Below are positions 1 through 10,072 of a stretch of DNA of 64,000 bases, in pieces. The stretch spans positions 124,001 through 188,000 of the forward strand of contig CAWEFA010000124.1 of NCBI GenBank assembly GCA_963808135.1, in the 5' to 3' direction. Both the position numbers and the translations under genes were made by a program. This stretch comes from CAWEFA01 sp963808135. Lineage in GTDB: Bacteria; Bacteroidota; Bacteroidia; Bacteroidales; DTGW01. The first letter of the stretch is position 1. Every line of letters begins with the position of its first letter. A model generated the notes under the pieces. The model saw nothing but the letters and a program-made list of their open reading frames with translations, had not been told where the DNA came from and ran no database searches.

Positions 1-44
1 CACCCTCAAAAATAAAGTAGGTTAAATTATTAAAGCGTTTAGTT

Positions 45-548
45 ATGCCTGTAAAAATCAGATTGTCACGTCAGGGTCGTAAAAAGATCCCTTTCTACCA
101 CATAGTGGTAGCTGATAGCAGGGCGCCACGGGATGGCAAATACATAGAACGTTTGGGTAAATATTATCCAAAGACTAATCCTGCTACTATTGAATTAAAT
201 TTTGATAGGGCATTGTATTGGCTGCAAACTGGCGCTCAACCTTCCGACACTTGTCGCAGTATTCTTTCCGACAGAGGGGTTTTATATAAAAATCACCTTC
301 TTAATGGAGTGAAGAAAAATGCTTTGACCGTTGAACAAGTTGAAACAAAATTTCAAACCTGGGTAGAAGACAAGAAAAGCAAACATCAGCAGAAAGTCGA
401 TTCATTAAAAAGCGTTTATGAAGATGAAAGAAAACAACGATTAGATGCTGAAAGTAAAGTTCGTGAAAAGAAAGCTGCTGAAATTGCACAAAAAAATGTT
501 CCAGCTGAAGTTAATGTTGAAGTCAACCCGGAAAGCGAAAGTTCCTGA
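45..548 (+). CDS. rpsP: 30S ribosomal protein S16
   Basis: Structural protein of the small ribosomal subunit. The first ~80 residues are typical S16: MPVKIRLSRQGRKK, then a VVADSRAPRDGKYIE stretch and a TDTCRSIL-like segment before a VKKNALT motif. At 167 residues it is about twice the family core length. The extra C-terminal half is a Lys/Glu/Ala-rich, probably helical and charged tail, which is known from other Bacteroidota S16 proteins. The ATG at 45 gives the canonical N-terminus. rimM follows after about 30 bases, so the two form the usual rpsP-rimM ribosome-maturation pair. Identification is secure; the role of the tail is unknown. Confidence 0.97.
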   Translation: MPVKIRLSRQGRKKIPFYHIVVADSRAPRDGKYIERLGKYYPKTNPATIELNFDRALYWLQTGAQPSDTCRSILSDRGVLYKNHLLNGVKKNALTVEQVETKFQTWVEDKKSKHQQKVDSLKSVYEDERKQRLDAESKVREKKAAEIAQKNVPAEVNVEVNPESESS

Positions 549-578
549 ACAATCTAACTAAGCAACTTGCTAACTGCA

Positions 579-1103
579 ATGCTTGCTGAAAATTTATTTC
601 ATATCGGCAAACTCGCCAAGCTTCATGGTGTAAATGGAGAAGTTTTGCTTATTGCTGATAATATCTTTCCAAAAAAAATCAGCAGTACAGAATGGGTTTT
701 TTTATTGATAGACGGATTACCTGTTCCCTTTTATATTTCGCATTTAGAAGCAAGTGACGAAAAAAGTGCAATTATTAAATTTGCCGATATTGAAACTGCC
801 GGGGAAATGGAAGAGTACGTGGGTGTGGAAGTAATGATTGAAAAATCCGATAAAAGCAAGCCGTTAAAGAATCCTCCAATTTCAGGCAATGTACAGGGTT
901 ACCAGGTGATTGATTTACATTATGGGAATATTGGCTATGCCGGTACATTGTTTAATTATAGCGGGAACAATGTACTTCAGATATTAATGGGAGAAAAAGA
1001 ACTTTTAATACCCTTAAATGAAACCACTATCGTTAAAATTGACAAAAAGTCAAAAATTATATCCGTAAATTGTCCTGATGGATTAATTAACCTATATTTA
1101 TAA
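579..1103 (+). CDS. rimM: ribosome maturation factor RimM
   Basis: Assists maturation of the 16S rRNA 3' domain and binds S19. The N-terminal half (HIGKLAKLHGVNGEVLL) is the RimM beta-barrel; the C-terminal half is PRC-barrel-like (GYQVIDLHYGNIGYAGTL, then ELLIPLNETTIVKID). I prefer the ATG at 579, which gives 174 residues beginning MLAENLFHIG, over an in-frame TTG at 567. It directly follows rpsP, the standard arrangement. Its 3' end overlaps by 6 bases the end of the convergent J-domain gene. Confidence 0.95.
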   Translation: MLAENLFHIGKLAKLHGVNGEVLLIADNIFPKKISSTEWVFLLIDGLPVPFYISHLEASDEKSAIIKFADIETAGEMEEYVGVEVMIEKSDKSKPLKNPPISGNVQGYQVIDLHYGNIGYAGTLFNYSGNNVLQILMGEKELLIPLNETTIVKIDKKSKIISVNCPDGLINLYL

Positions 1104-1664
1104 TTCTTTTTTCGCTCTAATTGTAATGAATATTTTGTAAACAGAATACGAAGTCATAAGAATTCCAAGAGCTCCGACCATTATAGCGCTGGCTAAGTAA
1201 TTTGAATCAATATCGTTATAATTTATTGCAAATTGACGCCAAGTTCCTAAAGCAGCCCCTATAAATACAAGAATACCTAATAATAATGTTCCAATGCTGA
1301 GGGAATAATTAAGTATTTCCGTTGTTTTGTATAATTTGGTTTTCTTAAACTCGCGAAATTTCATGCTTGCATGCATGCTTGCCCTTGCCCTGATACGTTC
1401 CCTCTCTTGTTTCAGCCAGGCATTAATTATATTCTGGGCTGTGTCTTCGTAAGCAATAGTTTTTCTGTTCAGCAGTTCCTTTTCCAGCTTCAATTTATTT
1501 ATAACAAATTCGTATGCTTCATTTAATTCAATAAAGAGATCGCGTGCGCCGGGTAATTTGCTTACATCCGGATGATATTCATAAGCAAGTTTCCTGTATG
1601 CGTGTTTTACATCATCAATTGTTGCTCCTTCTGGAATTCTCAATATTTTATAATAGTCCGACAA
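1098..1664 (-). CDS. membrane-anchored J-domain (DnaJ-like) protein
   Basis: The first ~65 residues form a J domain with helix II, the diagnostic HPD loop (AYEYHPDVSKLPGA) and a helix III segment. This should stimulate the ATPase of a DnaK-type chaperone. There is no Gly/Phe region or zinc finger, so it is not DnaJ itself. The middle is basic and helical. The last ~75 residues hold two hydrophobic segments (around SIGTLLLGILVFIGAALG and LASAIMVGALGILM), predicting a membrane-tethered cochaperone with a cytoplasmic J domain. It is convergent with rimM and overlaps it by 6 bases. The specific client is unknown. Confidence 0.85.
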   Translation of the reverse strand: MSDYYKILRIPEGATIDDVKHAYRKLAYEYHPDVSKLPGARDLFIELNEAYEFVINKLKLEKELLNRKTIAYEDTAQNIINAWLKQERERIRARASMHASMKFREFKKTKLYKTTEILNYSLSIGTLLLGILVFIGAALGTWRQFAINYNDIDSNYLASAIMVGALGILMTSYSVYKIFITIRAKKEL

Positions 1665-1728
1665 TTAAAATTATATCTAAAAACTATTTTTAATTAAACT
1701 ACTGAAAGAAATAACGATAATGAATATT

Positions 1729-1855
1729 ATACTAAACCGCTAACAAGATATTGATAATGCATCTTGTTAGCTGGTTTAGTTAATGCCGACCTGCTAACTG
1801 TTTCAAAACAAAAGCGAAGCGAATTGTTTTGATTATCATGTTAGCGGTTCGGTAT
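1729..1855. repeat. 125-bp two-hairpin interspersed repeat, copy 1
   Basis: Nearly identical to 15999..16119. It consists of two palindromic units. The first is a stem of CTAAACCGCTAACAAGAT paired with ATCTTGTTAGC-TGGTTTAG (one bulge) around a short loop. The second is an outer GCCGACCTGCTAAC / GTTAGCGGTTCGGT stem enclosing CAAAACAA / TTGTTTTG. It lies between the J-domain gene and the beta-helix gene. It contains no ORF. A non-autonomous mobile repeat or REP/BIME-type element is likely. Confidence 0.75.
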
Positions 1856-2174
1856 TAATAGTTAAACCATTAAACCTTGAAATAAACATCATAAACAAAG
1901 TTAGTATAACTTTAATTTTATGTCTTATAATTATCTGTATTAATGAAATTAAATATTAAAATATTGGGTTCAATTTAGAATATAATAAGAAAAGGCGTTT
2001 TATGAAATGATTAAGGAAAAATTAACCTAAATGTATTTAAATATATTTGGCATATTTATTTGTTTTTGTATAATTTAGCATAATCCTTTTCATATATAAA
2101 TATTCTAACGAAAAATCGTTTAAATCAGTCCTAACAATATGTATAACCCAATTACTACCAAATAATCCTATACT
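1856..2174. other. AT-rich intergenic region upstream of the beta-helix gene
   Basis: No ORF, tRNA or strong hairpin is visible. A TATATTTG at 2042-2049 matches the Bacteroidetes -7 consensus TAnnTTTG, but no TTTG lies 19-21 bp upstream, so I treat it only as a weak promoter candidate for the gene at 2175. Confidence 0.4.
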
Positions 2175-5100
2175 ATGAAAAAACAATCTATTTGCTATAA
2201 AATAATTGCAGGTATTCTTTTATGCCTGCTTATGTTGAACGGGTTAAATGCTACCCAGATTAATGTTGGTGGGAATATTAACGATACAGTAACCTGGAAT
2301 GCCGATACCATAAATGTTACAAGCAATATTATAGTCGGTACAACAGGTTCGTTAACTATTTCCTCAACCAATTCTACAAGTCAGTTAATAATTTTTCAGG
2401 GGCAATTTTCTATTACAGTTCAGGGATCAATATCTGCAGCCGGAAAAATAGTATTAGTAAAAATTGGTATGTTTCATTTAAGAGTATTTAGATACTTAGT
2501 GTTTACTTACAAAAGCGACACTACCGGATTTTCTGATCCGGCTATATCATCGGTTGGCTGGAGTGGAATAAACTTGCAGGCTGGTTCAAAAGCAAATTTT
2601 AGAATTTGCGAATTCAAGTTGGCTAAGTCATTATCCGGGTCGTTGTTTTCCAACTCGGGAAATGCTGCATTTACCAATTGTAAATTCCACGATAATAAAA
2701 TATTCCTTTCATCCCTTTGCGGAATTTTGTATTCATCTCCAACCAATGCAAGCGATTCGTTAAAATTATCGAATTCTTCATTTTATAATAATTATTCGCC
2801 GGTAACAATATTAGGCATAAACAAATTCAATATTTCAGGAAATAGTATTTATAACAATACAAATACAAGTGTTGGCCATATTAGCGATCAGTCGGCGCTT
2901 TCAATTAGCAATGGAAATGGTATTATTTCGAACAACAAAGTTTATAACAACTCCATAAACGGAATTAATATTACCTGGACAACCAATGTTACATTAGACA
3001 GGAATTACATTTATAATAACAAAAATTTTGGCATCACTTTTATGTATTCTATTTTAACGCTTACAAATAATATAATTGCCAACAATGCCATTGCAGGTTA
3101 TGTTAATGGTACAATTACTGCTTTTATTAATAATACCGTTGCGTATAACCATGCAGGTATAAATTTTGTAAAACCAGATTTAGCAGGCGGCTCCGATGCA
3201 TATTTTTACAATACCATTATCTGGAATAATAATTCAACAGATCTTTCCGGCAACATGAACATATATGTGCAAAATTGCCTTCTTCCTTACACAAGTTCCG
3301 GACTGAGAAATTTAGGATTTTCTGTTAAAAGTTTTAAGCAGAACCTAAATGTTGATCCGCAATTTTTAGCCCCTACCGACACAATGGGGTGGAACATAGA
3401 TGCAGCCTCAGCCAATTGGTCGTTAAGCAGTAACTCACCGTGTATAAATACCGGTACAACTATTACAGATCCGTATTCAATGCCAACAACAGATTATGCA
3501 GGTACTCCACGTGTAAAACACGGGTTTCCGGATATAGGCGCATACGAATTGTCTATTGGCGTTGATTCAATAAATACTTCGATTATTAATTCGCCTACCA
3601 TGTGGGTTGCCGATACTGTGAAAGTGTTTAACAATGTTACGGTTATTAAAGGCGGAAAATTAACCATTGCTCCAGGTACGGTGGTTTCATTTCAGGACGA
3701 ATATTATTTAGAAGCTGATACAGGCACTATTATAGCAAAGGGAACAGTTACTGATTCAATTGTTTTTACCAGGCAGAACCCTATATTGCCTATTTCAGAT
3801 ACAAGCGGTATTTTCTGGCAGGGAATTAATATTCAAACTTCGACAGATAGCGCTATTTTCCAATATTGCCGTTTTGAATTTGCCGAACATAAAGGTTATT
3901 GGAAAGGCGCAGCTATAAACGTCGATTATAACGATAAAGTAAGTATTAAAAATTCCCTGTTTCGTTTTAATGTTTCAAGAAGTTATGACGATCCTACTTC
4001 GCTCACCGGCGATGGCGCTGCAATAGCTGCTTTTAATTCAGATATTACTATAAACCAATGCCAATTTACAGATAACCTGGGAAGCAGCACTGTATTTGTA
4101 AATTCTTCAAACGTTGCCATGTCAAATTGCTATTTTACAAGGAATATGAACGATTTAAAATTCTCATTTGCAACCGACCCTATTATATTAAATACAATTA
4201 CCCGTTCATATAATTCATCATCCAGCTCAAACCCGGCATTTGTAAATTGTGAATTTTACGGCAACAAACAAATGAACCTCTACAGTTCGAACCCGCGTTT
4301 TTATAACTCGGTCTGCTTTAACAATATTTCATGGTCGGATCAAAGTAAGCCAACATTTTTTAATTGTATGTATAATAATTATACTTATCCTACATTATCG
4401 GGTTTAACTGTCAATCCTTATTTGCCAACAGTTTCATACCTGCAAAGTTTTGTTTGGGATGAAGGAAATGACAATTATTCAATAAATGATTATAAACGAA
4501 ACAGCTTTTATCCATCTATAAATAAAGGTACAACTAATTTACCTGCTGAAGTAAGTTTGCCTTCTATTGACATTCAGGGAAATCCGCGTATTATAGCCGA
4601 TACAATTGATATTGGTGCCATAGAACAACAAGGCCAGCTTCCGGTTATTACAAAACAGCCTTTCGGCGGGGTACGATGTTTAGGGAAAGCATTTACTTTT
4701 AGTTTAACAAATGTTGATACGGCAGTTTATCAGTGGCAAAAAGACGGTATTGATATTTCAGGTGCCAGCCTACCAAATTATAAAATAGATTCTATAGACA
4801 TAACCAGTCCGGGCGGATACCAGTGTATTCTGCAAAATGGATATGGTACAATAACTTCAAACTCGGCATTGCTTCAGATACGAACTGCGCCGGATATAAC
4901 CGATCAACCTTCAGGTTCGCTGATAATAAAAAACGAACCTGTTTCACTTAATGTCCAGACTGATGGCAGCCAACCGCTATCTTACCTTTGGTCGAAAGAT
5001 GGCATTGACCTCCCGGATTCAACTTCCAAACTTTATATTGATAGCTTTAAAGTTGAAAATGAAGGAGACTATATTTGCAATATATCAAACAACTGTGGAA

Positions 5101-6023
5101 GCATTTTTACTGATGGAGCTACTATAAGCCTTGCCCCTTCAATTTGTATGGTTACGGTTGATGTTAAAAACAAATACGATAATGGCCACAATCTTATTAT
5201 TTGGGATAAAGAATCAAAAGTTGCTTACAAAAAATATAAAATTTACCGCGAAAGTGATGTTGCAGGTTATTATGACAGCATTGGAAGCGTACCTGCCGAT
5301 AATCCTGGTATTTTTGAAGATACCGTTGCAAATCCCAAAGAACAGGCTTACTTATATAAAATAACTGCAGTAAATTTAAATAATATTGAAACCGACATAA
5401 ATGCCGGCCAGTTGCATAAAACAATACATTTGCTTGTAACCAAAGGGGAACAAGGCGGTATTCAGTTAGATTGGGATCAATACATTGGTTTCCCATACAG
5501 CACTTATTTTATTTACCGTAGTAATGACGGAACAAATTTTGGCGTGGCACATACAATGGCAAGCTCAACGCGCACATGGACTGATGATACTGTGTCAACC
5601 GACACCTTATATTATTACATTGCAGTAAAAAGGGACAGCGCATGTAATCCATCGGGAACAAAATTAAAAGCCGGTGGAGGTATTTATGGCGAATCAGTAT
5701 CGAACATGGAAGATAACAGACTTAGGATAAGCTACGTCGCTAACGCATCTGTTGAACAATTCAGTTTAAATATTTATCCTAATCCATTTTCAGGCTATAC
5801 AACTATAAGCTATCTTTTAAAGGATAATTCGGATGTTACACTTGAGTTATATAATTTGGTTGGTGAAAAAGTTTCATCGCTTATTAACACCAAACAAACA
5901 GTAGGCCCACATATTTTCAAATTAAATACTATTGAATCCGGTCTGAATTCAGGTATATATTTGCTTAAGTTTAAATCCGGGAATAATGTTGTAGTAAGAA
6001 AACTAATTCAAATTAAAAAATAA
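2175..6023 (+). CDS. secreted beta-helix/Ig-like protein with T9SS type A sorting domain
   Basis: A 1,282-residue extracellular protein. Residues 1-27 form a signal peptide (KIIAGILLCLLMLNGLNA). Residues ~30-820 are Asn-rich, right-handed beta-helix-like repeats in two blocks, each ending in a DIGA(Y/I)E motif typical of choice-of-anchor secreted proteins. Residues ~825-985 look like two Ig-like domains (YQWQKDG...GGYQCIL and YLWSKDG...GDYICNI). Residues ~990-1186 are a module shared with the C-terminal part of the protein ending at 45358. The last ~85 residues (IYPNPFSGYTTISY to the basic end) are a T9SS type A sorting domain. Residues ~95-110 (KIVLVKIGMFHLRVF) break the repeat pattern and may be a local sequence error. 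Ligand or substrate is unknown. Confidence 0.85.
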   Translation: MKKQSICYKIIAGILLCLLMLNGLNATQINVGGNINDTVTWNADTINVTSNIIVGTTGSLTISSTNSTSQLIIFQGQFSITVQGSISAAGKIVLVKIGMFHLRVFRYLVFTYKSDTTGFSDPAISSVGWSGINLQAGSKANFRICEFKLAKSLSGSLFSNSGNAAFTNCKFHDNKIFLSSLCGILYSSPTNASDSLKLSNSSFYNNYSPVTILGINKFNISGNSIYNNTNTSVGHISDQSALSISNGNGIISNNKVYNNSINGINITWTTNVTLDRNYIYNNKNFGITFMYSILTLTNNIIANNAIAGYVNGTITAFINNTVAYNHAGINFVKPDLAGGSDAYFYNTIIWNNNSTDLSGNMNIYVQNCLLPYTSSGLRNLGFSVKSFKQNLNVDPQFLAPTDTMGWNIDAASANWSLSSNSPCINTGTTITDPYSMPTTDYAGTPRVKHGFPDIGAYELSIGVDSINTSIINSPTMWVADTVKVFNNVTVIKGGKLTIAPGTVVSFQDEYYLEADTGTIIAKGTVTDSIVFTRQNPILPISDTSGIFWQGINIQTSTDSAIFQYCRFEFAEHKGYWKGAAINVDYNDKVSIKNSLFRFNVSRSYDDPTSLTGDGAAIAAFNSDITINQCQFTDNLGSSTVFVNSSNVAMSNCYFTRNMNDLKFSFATDPIILNTITRSYNSSSSSNPAFVNCEFYGNKQMNLYSSNPRFYNSVCFNNISWSDQSKPTFFNCMYNNYTYPTLSGLTVNPYLPTVSYLQSFVWDEGNDNYSINDYKRNSFYPSINKGTTNLPAEVSLPSIDIQGNPRIIADTIDIGAIEQQGQLPVITKQPFGGVRCLGKAFTFSLTNVDTAVYQWQKDGIDISGASLPNYKIDSIDITSPGGYQCILQNGYGTITSNSALLQIRTAPDITDQPSGSLIIKNEPVSLNVQTDGSQPLSYLWSKDGIDLPDSTSKLYIDSFKVENEGDYICNISNNCGSIFTDGATISLAPSICMVTVDVKNKYDNGHNLIIWDKESKVAYKKYKIYRESDVAGYYDSIGSVPADNPGIFEDTVANPKEQAYLYKITAVNLNNIETDINAGQLHKTIHLLVTKGEQGGIQLDWDQYIGFPYSTYFIYRSNDGTNFGVAHTMASSTRTWTDDTVSTDTLYYYIAVKRDSACNPSGTKLKAGGGIYGESVSNMEDNRLRISYVANASVEQFSLNIYPNPFSGYTTISYLLKDNSDVTLELYNLVGEKVSSLINTKQTVGPHIFKLNTIESGLNSGIYLLKFKSGNNVVVRKLIQIKK

Positions 6024-6030
6024 AAAATAA

Positions 6031-6057
6031 AAAAGGCGAAAAATCATTCGCCTTTTT
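6031..6057. terminator. bidirectional Rho-independent terminator
   Basis: Perfect 10-bp stem AAAAGGCGAA / TTCGCCTTTT with a 7-base loop. A-rich sequence lies on the left and a T-run on the right. It sits between two convergent genes and can serve both strands. Confidence 0.85.
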
Positions 6058-8617
6058 TTATACCCTCACTCCGATTATAAGCATATCGTCAATCTGGTAA
6101 GTGTCTTTCATCCATTCTGTAATGGTTTGATGTATAACGTCGTTTTGTTTATCCACCCGTTCATTGGAAATACTGACAAATAATTTTTTTAAGGTCCCTG
6201 ACATAAATTTTTTATTATTTGGGCCGCCAAACTGGTCATGATATCCATCGGAAAACGTATATATCATGTCCCCTTTCTGTAATTTTATAATATTTCTTGA
6301 GAATGGTACTGATGCTTTTTCATAAATCCCTATTGGCATCCTGTCGGCTTTAGTTTCTAAAAGTTCGTTGTTCCGCACAACATATAATGAATTATTGGCC
6401 CCTGAAAACTCAAGGCTCATGGTTGAAGGGTCAAAAATATACAAAGCAAGGTCCATACCGTCTTTGTTTTCACCTTCACGGCCAGTTTGATGTAATGATT
6501 CTATAATTCTATGCCTTAAAGCATCAAGAAGTTCATTTGAATGAACCTCTTCCATTTCAAATACTATTGTGTTTAACATGGCCATGCCCAACATGCTCAT
6601 AAAAGCGCCCGGGACTCCATGGCCTGTACAATCAGCAGCTGCTACAATAATTTGCCTGTTCTTTTCGTATATCCAATAAAAATCGCCGCTTACAATATCT
6701 CTTGGTTTAAAATAAATGAACGACTCGGGCAATAATTGCTTTAGCTGGCTTTCAAAATACATTACAGCTCTTTGGATACGACTGGCATATTGAATGCTAT
6801 CTTTTATTTCTTTTTGCTGCCCGGTAATTAAATCATTTTTAGCAGCCAGTTCTGTATTAACCTTTTTTCTCTCTTTATTCTGTTTTATAAGCAATACTGT
6901 AATTACCAAAACCAAAATCATTCCGGAAACAACAAAATAGCTGAACGTCTTCTGCTGTTTAATTTGTATATCTTTCAAATTAGCGTCTTTATTTAATAAT
7001 TGTATTTGTTGCTCTTTCTTCTCAGTTTCATATTGGGTTTGTATTTCAGTTATTTGTTTCATATTATTCTCGCTAACCAGGGAATCCTTCAATTCTACAT
7101 ACTTTTTATAAGTATTTAAACTCTTTAAATAATCCCCTAACGCTAAATAAACATTTGAGAGGGTATTGTAAGTTTCAGATGAGAGTCGTGAAAATTTGTT
7201 TTTTGTTGAAATCTCCAAACTTCCGGATAAATAATCAAGAGCATTATTGTACTTATCTATATTATAATAAATCGTTCCAATATCAGAAAGGGTATGAGAA
7301 ACTTCAAATTTGTTATCCAACTCTTTATATATTTTTAACGACCTTTCAAGATAAGAAAGCGCCTGAAAATAATCGCCATAAGAATTTTTACCTAAGTTAT
7401 ATAAAGAAGTAGCTATGCCTTTCTTATCTCCTATTTTTTCTCTCAAAGCAAGGGCTTTGCGATAATATTGAATAGCCGGGTTAAATTCTTGCGTTATAAG
7501 GGAACTTTCTTTTTTAGTAAGAGATTTTGGCCAGTTCAATCCATATTTTTCATTTAATTTTTCACAAGTTTCTTTAGCATATACGTTGCCAATATTATTA
7601 TATAAATTGGCAATTTCCATTTTGTTATCAAGCGACTCCCATATTTTTAGCGACCTTAGATGGTAATCCAATGCGGTTTTATGATAGTTGATATTTTGGC
7701 TGTATTGCTCACTTCTTGTTGTTAAATTTTCATATACCAAACCGAGACTATTTAAACATTTGGCTATACCCTCCTGTGAGCCTATTTCTTCAAAAATCCT
7801 TAAAGCATTTTGGTAATAACTTACTGCTTTTTCATATTTCCCCGAATAAAGAAGAACATTTCCGACATTGATATAAAGAATAGCGCTCCCTTTTTTTGTC
7901 CCCGCTCAATTGCCGATATTTTAAAGCTTTTTCATAATAATTAATAGCATCATTATAATTTCCTTTCTCAAATTGAATTATTCCAAGTATATTATTAATT
8001 TTTGCAATTCCATTAAAGTCATTTATGTTTTCAAAAACCTTTAAAGCCATTGTATAATTTTTTTCGGCTTCTGCATAATTGTTCTTTTTTTTATAAACCT
8101 GGCCGATATTGAATAGTGCGTTCCCTTCTTCACCATGAATTTTATGGCTTCTTGAATACGATAATGATAGTTGATAATTTCTTAACGCATCTTCATATTT
8201 TTCCTGAAAATAAAAATTTAAGCCAGCGCCATTTAAAGCGTTTGCGAAGCCTTCCTTATAGCCGTATTTTCCACTTAATTCTTTCGCTTTATTATAGTTT
8301 TCTAATGCTTCAATATATTTGTCCTGAAAACTGTAAGTTTCGCCAATACTTAGCAAAGCATCCACTTCCTGATTATGGTCTTTTAGCTTTCGGGCAAGTT
8401 CATAGGCCTGGTTGCCGTATTTTAAGCCATTTTCAAATGAAGTGGATGAGTACTCTTTTGCAAGCCGGTTTGTAATAATCAATCTTTGTTTTTTATCAAT
8501 AGTTTTATTTAGAACTTTTTCAAGGCTGTCGGTAATTGAAACACTGCCTGCGAAAACCGCTACAGAATTTATTATGAGAAAGAAATATAAAATTATTCTT
8601 TGGTGGAAAAATCTCAT
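6058..8617 (-). CDS. TPR - transmembrane - SpoIIE/PP2C phosphatase (frameshifted)
   Basis: A signal-transduction phosphatase read here as two pieces, 7832..8617 (signal peptide plus TPRs) and 6058..7740 (TPRs, membrane helix, coiled coil, SpoIIE domain). Restoring the frame at the run of seven T (7891-7897; A7 on the coding strand) gives ...SGDKKGSAILY... and continues without a break through 7741-7831, matching the paralogue at 45391..47930. An extra A is the simplest cause. The phosphatase domain has FKPRDIVSGDFYW, AAADCTGHGVPGAFMSMLG and a terminal DDMLIIGVRV. The family usually dephosphorylates anti-sigma-factor antagonists or similar switch proteins; here the TPRs face the periplasm. Target unknown. 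Confidence 0.8.
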
Positions 8618-8800
8618 ATATAATACAATTTAAAGCATAAAGGTAAATAATTCTTTGACTGTACACAATTTCTGTTACATGCCCTCAATACCCTGCAAAA
8701 TAATAATTTTTCATTTGCCCTGATAAAAAACTTCTCTAAAAATTATTCTATGGAACCAAATAAATTTAAAGGAATTATACTTAACTTTTTTAATCTTGCT

Positions 8801-8832
8801 TTTGAGTAATTTATAAAATTCATGTAGGTTTG
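8801..8832 (+). promoter_or_regulatory. Bacteroidetes-type promoter of the rhomboid gene
   Basis: TTTG (8801-8804), a 20-bp spacer, then TAGGTTTG (8825-8832), an exact match to TTTG-N19-21-TAnnTTTG. The start codon at 8844 is only 12 bases past the -7 box, so the leader is very short. Confidence 0.6.
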
Positions 8833-8843
8833 TAAATAAAAAT

Positions 8844-9470
8844 ATGACGATTATTATTCTTGCAATTACTTCCTTAATTTCTATTATATGTTTCAGCAAT
8901 CGTACCCTTTTTGAGAAACTGCAATTCAACCCATACGCTGTTTATCATAAAAAACAATATTACCGGTTGTTCTCTCATGCTTTTGTCCACGCCGACTGGC
9001 TTCACCTTTTTGTAAATATGTTCGTGCTTTTCTCGTTCGGAAAGGCTTTGGAAATTTTTTTAAATCAATTAAGTTACGATGATGTTTTGCATTTTAATCC
9101 TGCAATATATTACATTGCATTTTATGTTACTTCAATAATAATCTCATCGCTTATAACTTTGAAGAAATTCCGCGACGTGCCTTATTATAATGCCGTTGGG
9201 GCTTCAGGCGCTGTAGCTTCTGTTTTATTTGCCTGTATTTTCTTTGATCCCTGGATGAAATTGGGCGTTTTTCTTGTTATACCAATGCCCGGAATTATTT
9301 TTGGCGTGCTTTATTTATGGTATTCGCACTATATGAGTAAGCGCGGCGGCGATAAATACAACCACGATGCGCATTTCTTAGGGGCGTTATATGGCCTCAC
9401 ATTTCCAATACTTATTGAACCAAGGTTATTCTACATATTTCTTAAACAACTTATAAATTTCCATTTTTGA
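8844..9470 (+). CDS. rhomboid family intramembrane serine protease
   Basis: A six-helix-type membrane protease of 208 residues that cuts substrates within the membrane. The catalytic serine is S121 in NAVGASGAVAS. The conserved H54 and N58 (HLFVNMF) belong to TM2, and the partner histidine is probably H177 in NHDAHFLGALYG. Hydrophobic segments are spread along the length and there is no extra domain. The stop codon overlaps the TTG start of the downstream HAD gene (TTGA), suggesting translational coupling. The motifs make the family assignment firm; the substrate is unknown. Confidence 0.92.
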   Translation: MTIIILAITSLISIICFSNRTLFEKLQFNPYAVYHKKQYYRLFSHAFVHADWLHLFVNMFVLFSFGKALEIFLNQLSYDDVLHFNPAIYYIAFYVTSIIISSLITLKKFRDVPYYNAVGASGAVASVLFACIFFDPWMKLGVFLVIPMPGIIFGVLYLWYSHYMSKRGGDKYNHDAHFLGALYGLTFPILIEPRLFYIFLKQLINFHF

Positions 9471-9967
9471 GAAAAGCAGTTTTTATCGATCGCGATGGGG
9501 TCATTAACAATGACGAAGGGCTTTATTACATTTACAAGCCATCTGATTTTAAATTAAACGATAATATTATTGAAAATATATGCAACCTGAAAAAAGCCGG
9601 TTTCGTGGTGATTGTAATTTCAAACCAGAGCGGTATTGCCAAAGGAATATATAGAAAGGATGACACAGAGCTATTGCATGGAATTTTAAATAACAAAGTG
9701 CGGGAAATGGGATATGAAATTGATGAAATTTATTATTGCCCTCACCATAACGATATAGAAAACTGCTTGTGCCGCAAACCTCAAGCGCTTTTATTGGAAA
9801 AAGCCATTGCCCGGTTTGACATTAATCCTGCGCAATCGTTTTTTATAGGAGACAGTCAACGCGATATTGAAACTGCCGTCAAAGCAGGCGTTAAAGGAAT
9901 ATTGGTTCCAAAAAATAAAAACATTTCGGATATCTGTGAAAATATTATATACAATTCTATTCGATGA
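9467..9967 (+). CDS. HAD-family D,D-heptose 1,7-bisphosphate phosphatase-like protein
   Basis: A 166-residue HAD phosphatase of the GmhB/HisB-N type. The nucleophile motif is IDRDGVIN (D8, D10), motif II is VISNQSG, and motif IV is FIGDSQRDIETA. A CPHHNDIENCLC stretch supplies the Cys/His zinc-binding loop specific to GmhB and histidinol phosphatases. The likely reaction is dephosphorylation of D-glycero-D-manno-heptose 1,7-bisphosphate for LPS or S-layer heptose. No other heptose gene is nearby, so the substrate is inferred from family only. The start is TTG at 9467, overlapping the rhomboid stop by four bases. Confidence 0.8.
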   Translation: MRKAVFIDRDGVINNDEGLYYIYKPSDFKLNDNIIENICNLKKAGFVVIVISNQSGIAKGIYRKDDTELLHGILNNKVREMGYEIDEIYYCPHHNDIENCLCRKPQALLLEKAIARFDINPAQSFFIGDSQRDIETAVKAGVKGILVPKNKNISDICENIIYNSIR

Positions 9968-10044
9968 ATGGGGAATAGCATAACTCAATATTAATATAGC
10001 TTGGATGAACCGGATATTCAAAATCCCAATGTTTTATAATTCTA

Positions 10045-10052
10045 TATCTTTG
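10045..10052 (+). promoter_or_regulatory. possible -7 box of the guaA promoter
   Basis: TATCTTTG matches TAnnTTTG and lies 20 bases before the guaA start. No clear TTTG was found at -33, so this is tentative. Confidence 0.3.
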
Positions 10053-10072
10053 CAAAAATTAAAATAAAAAAA

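Noticed and set aside
2440..2525. A pair of compensating frameshifts in the beta-helix protein
   Set aside because: The KIVLVKIGMFHLRVF stretch breaks the repeat pattern, but the alternate frames do not restore a clear repeat, so no correction can be supported.
7880..7900. Programmed ribosomal frameshift at the A7 run in the TPR-SpoIIE gene
   Set aside because: The paralogue at 45391..47930 has only six A at the same place and breaks at a different codon. A conserved slippery site is therefore absent; an indel error is simpler.
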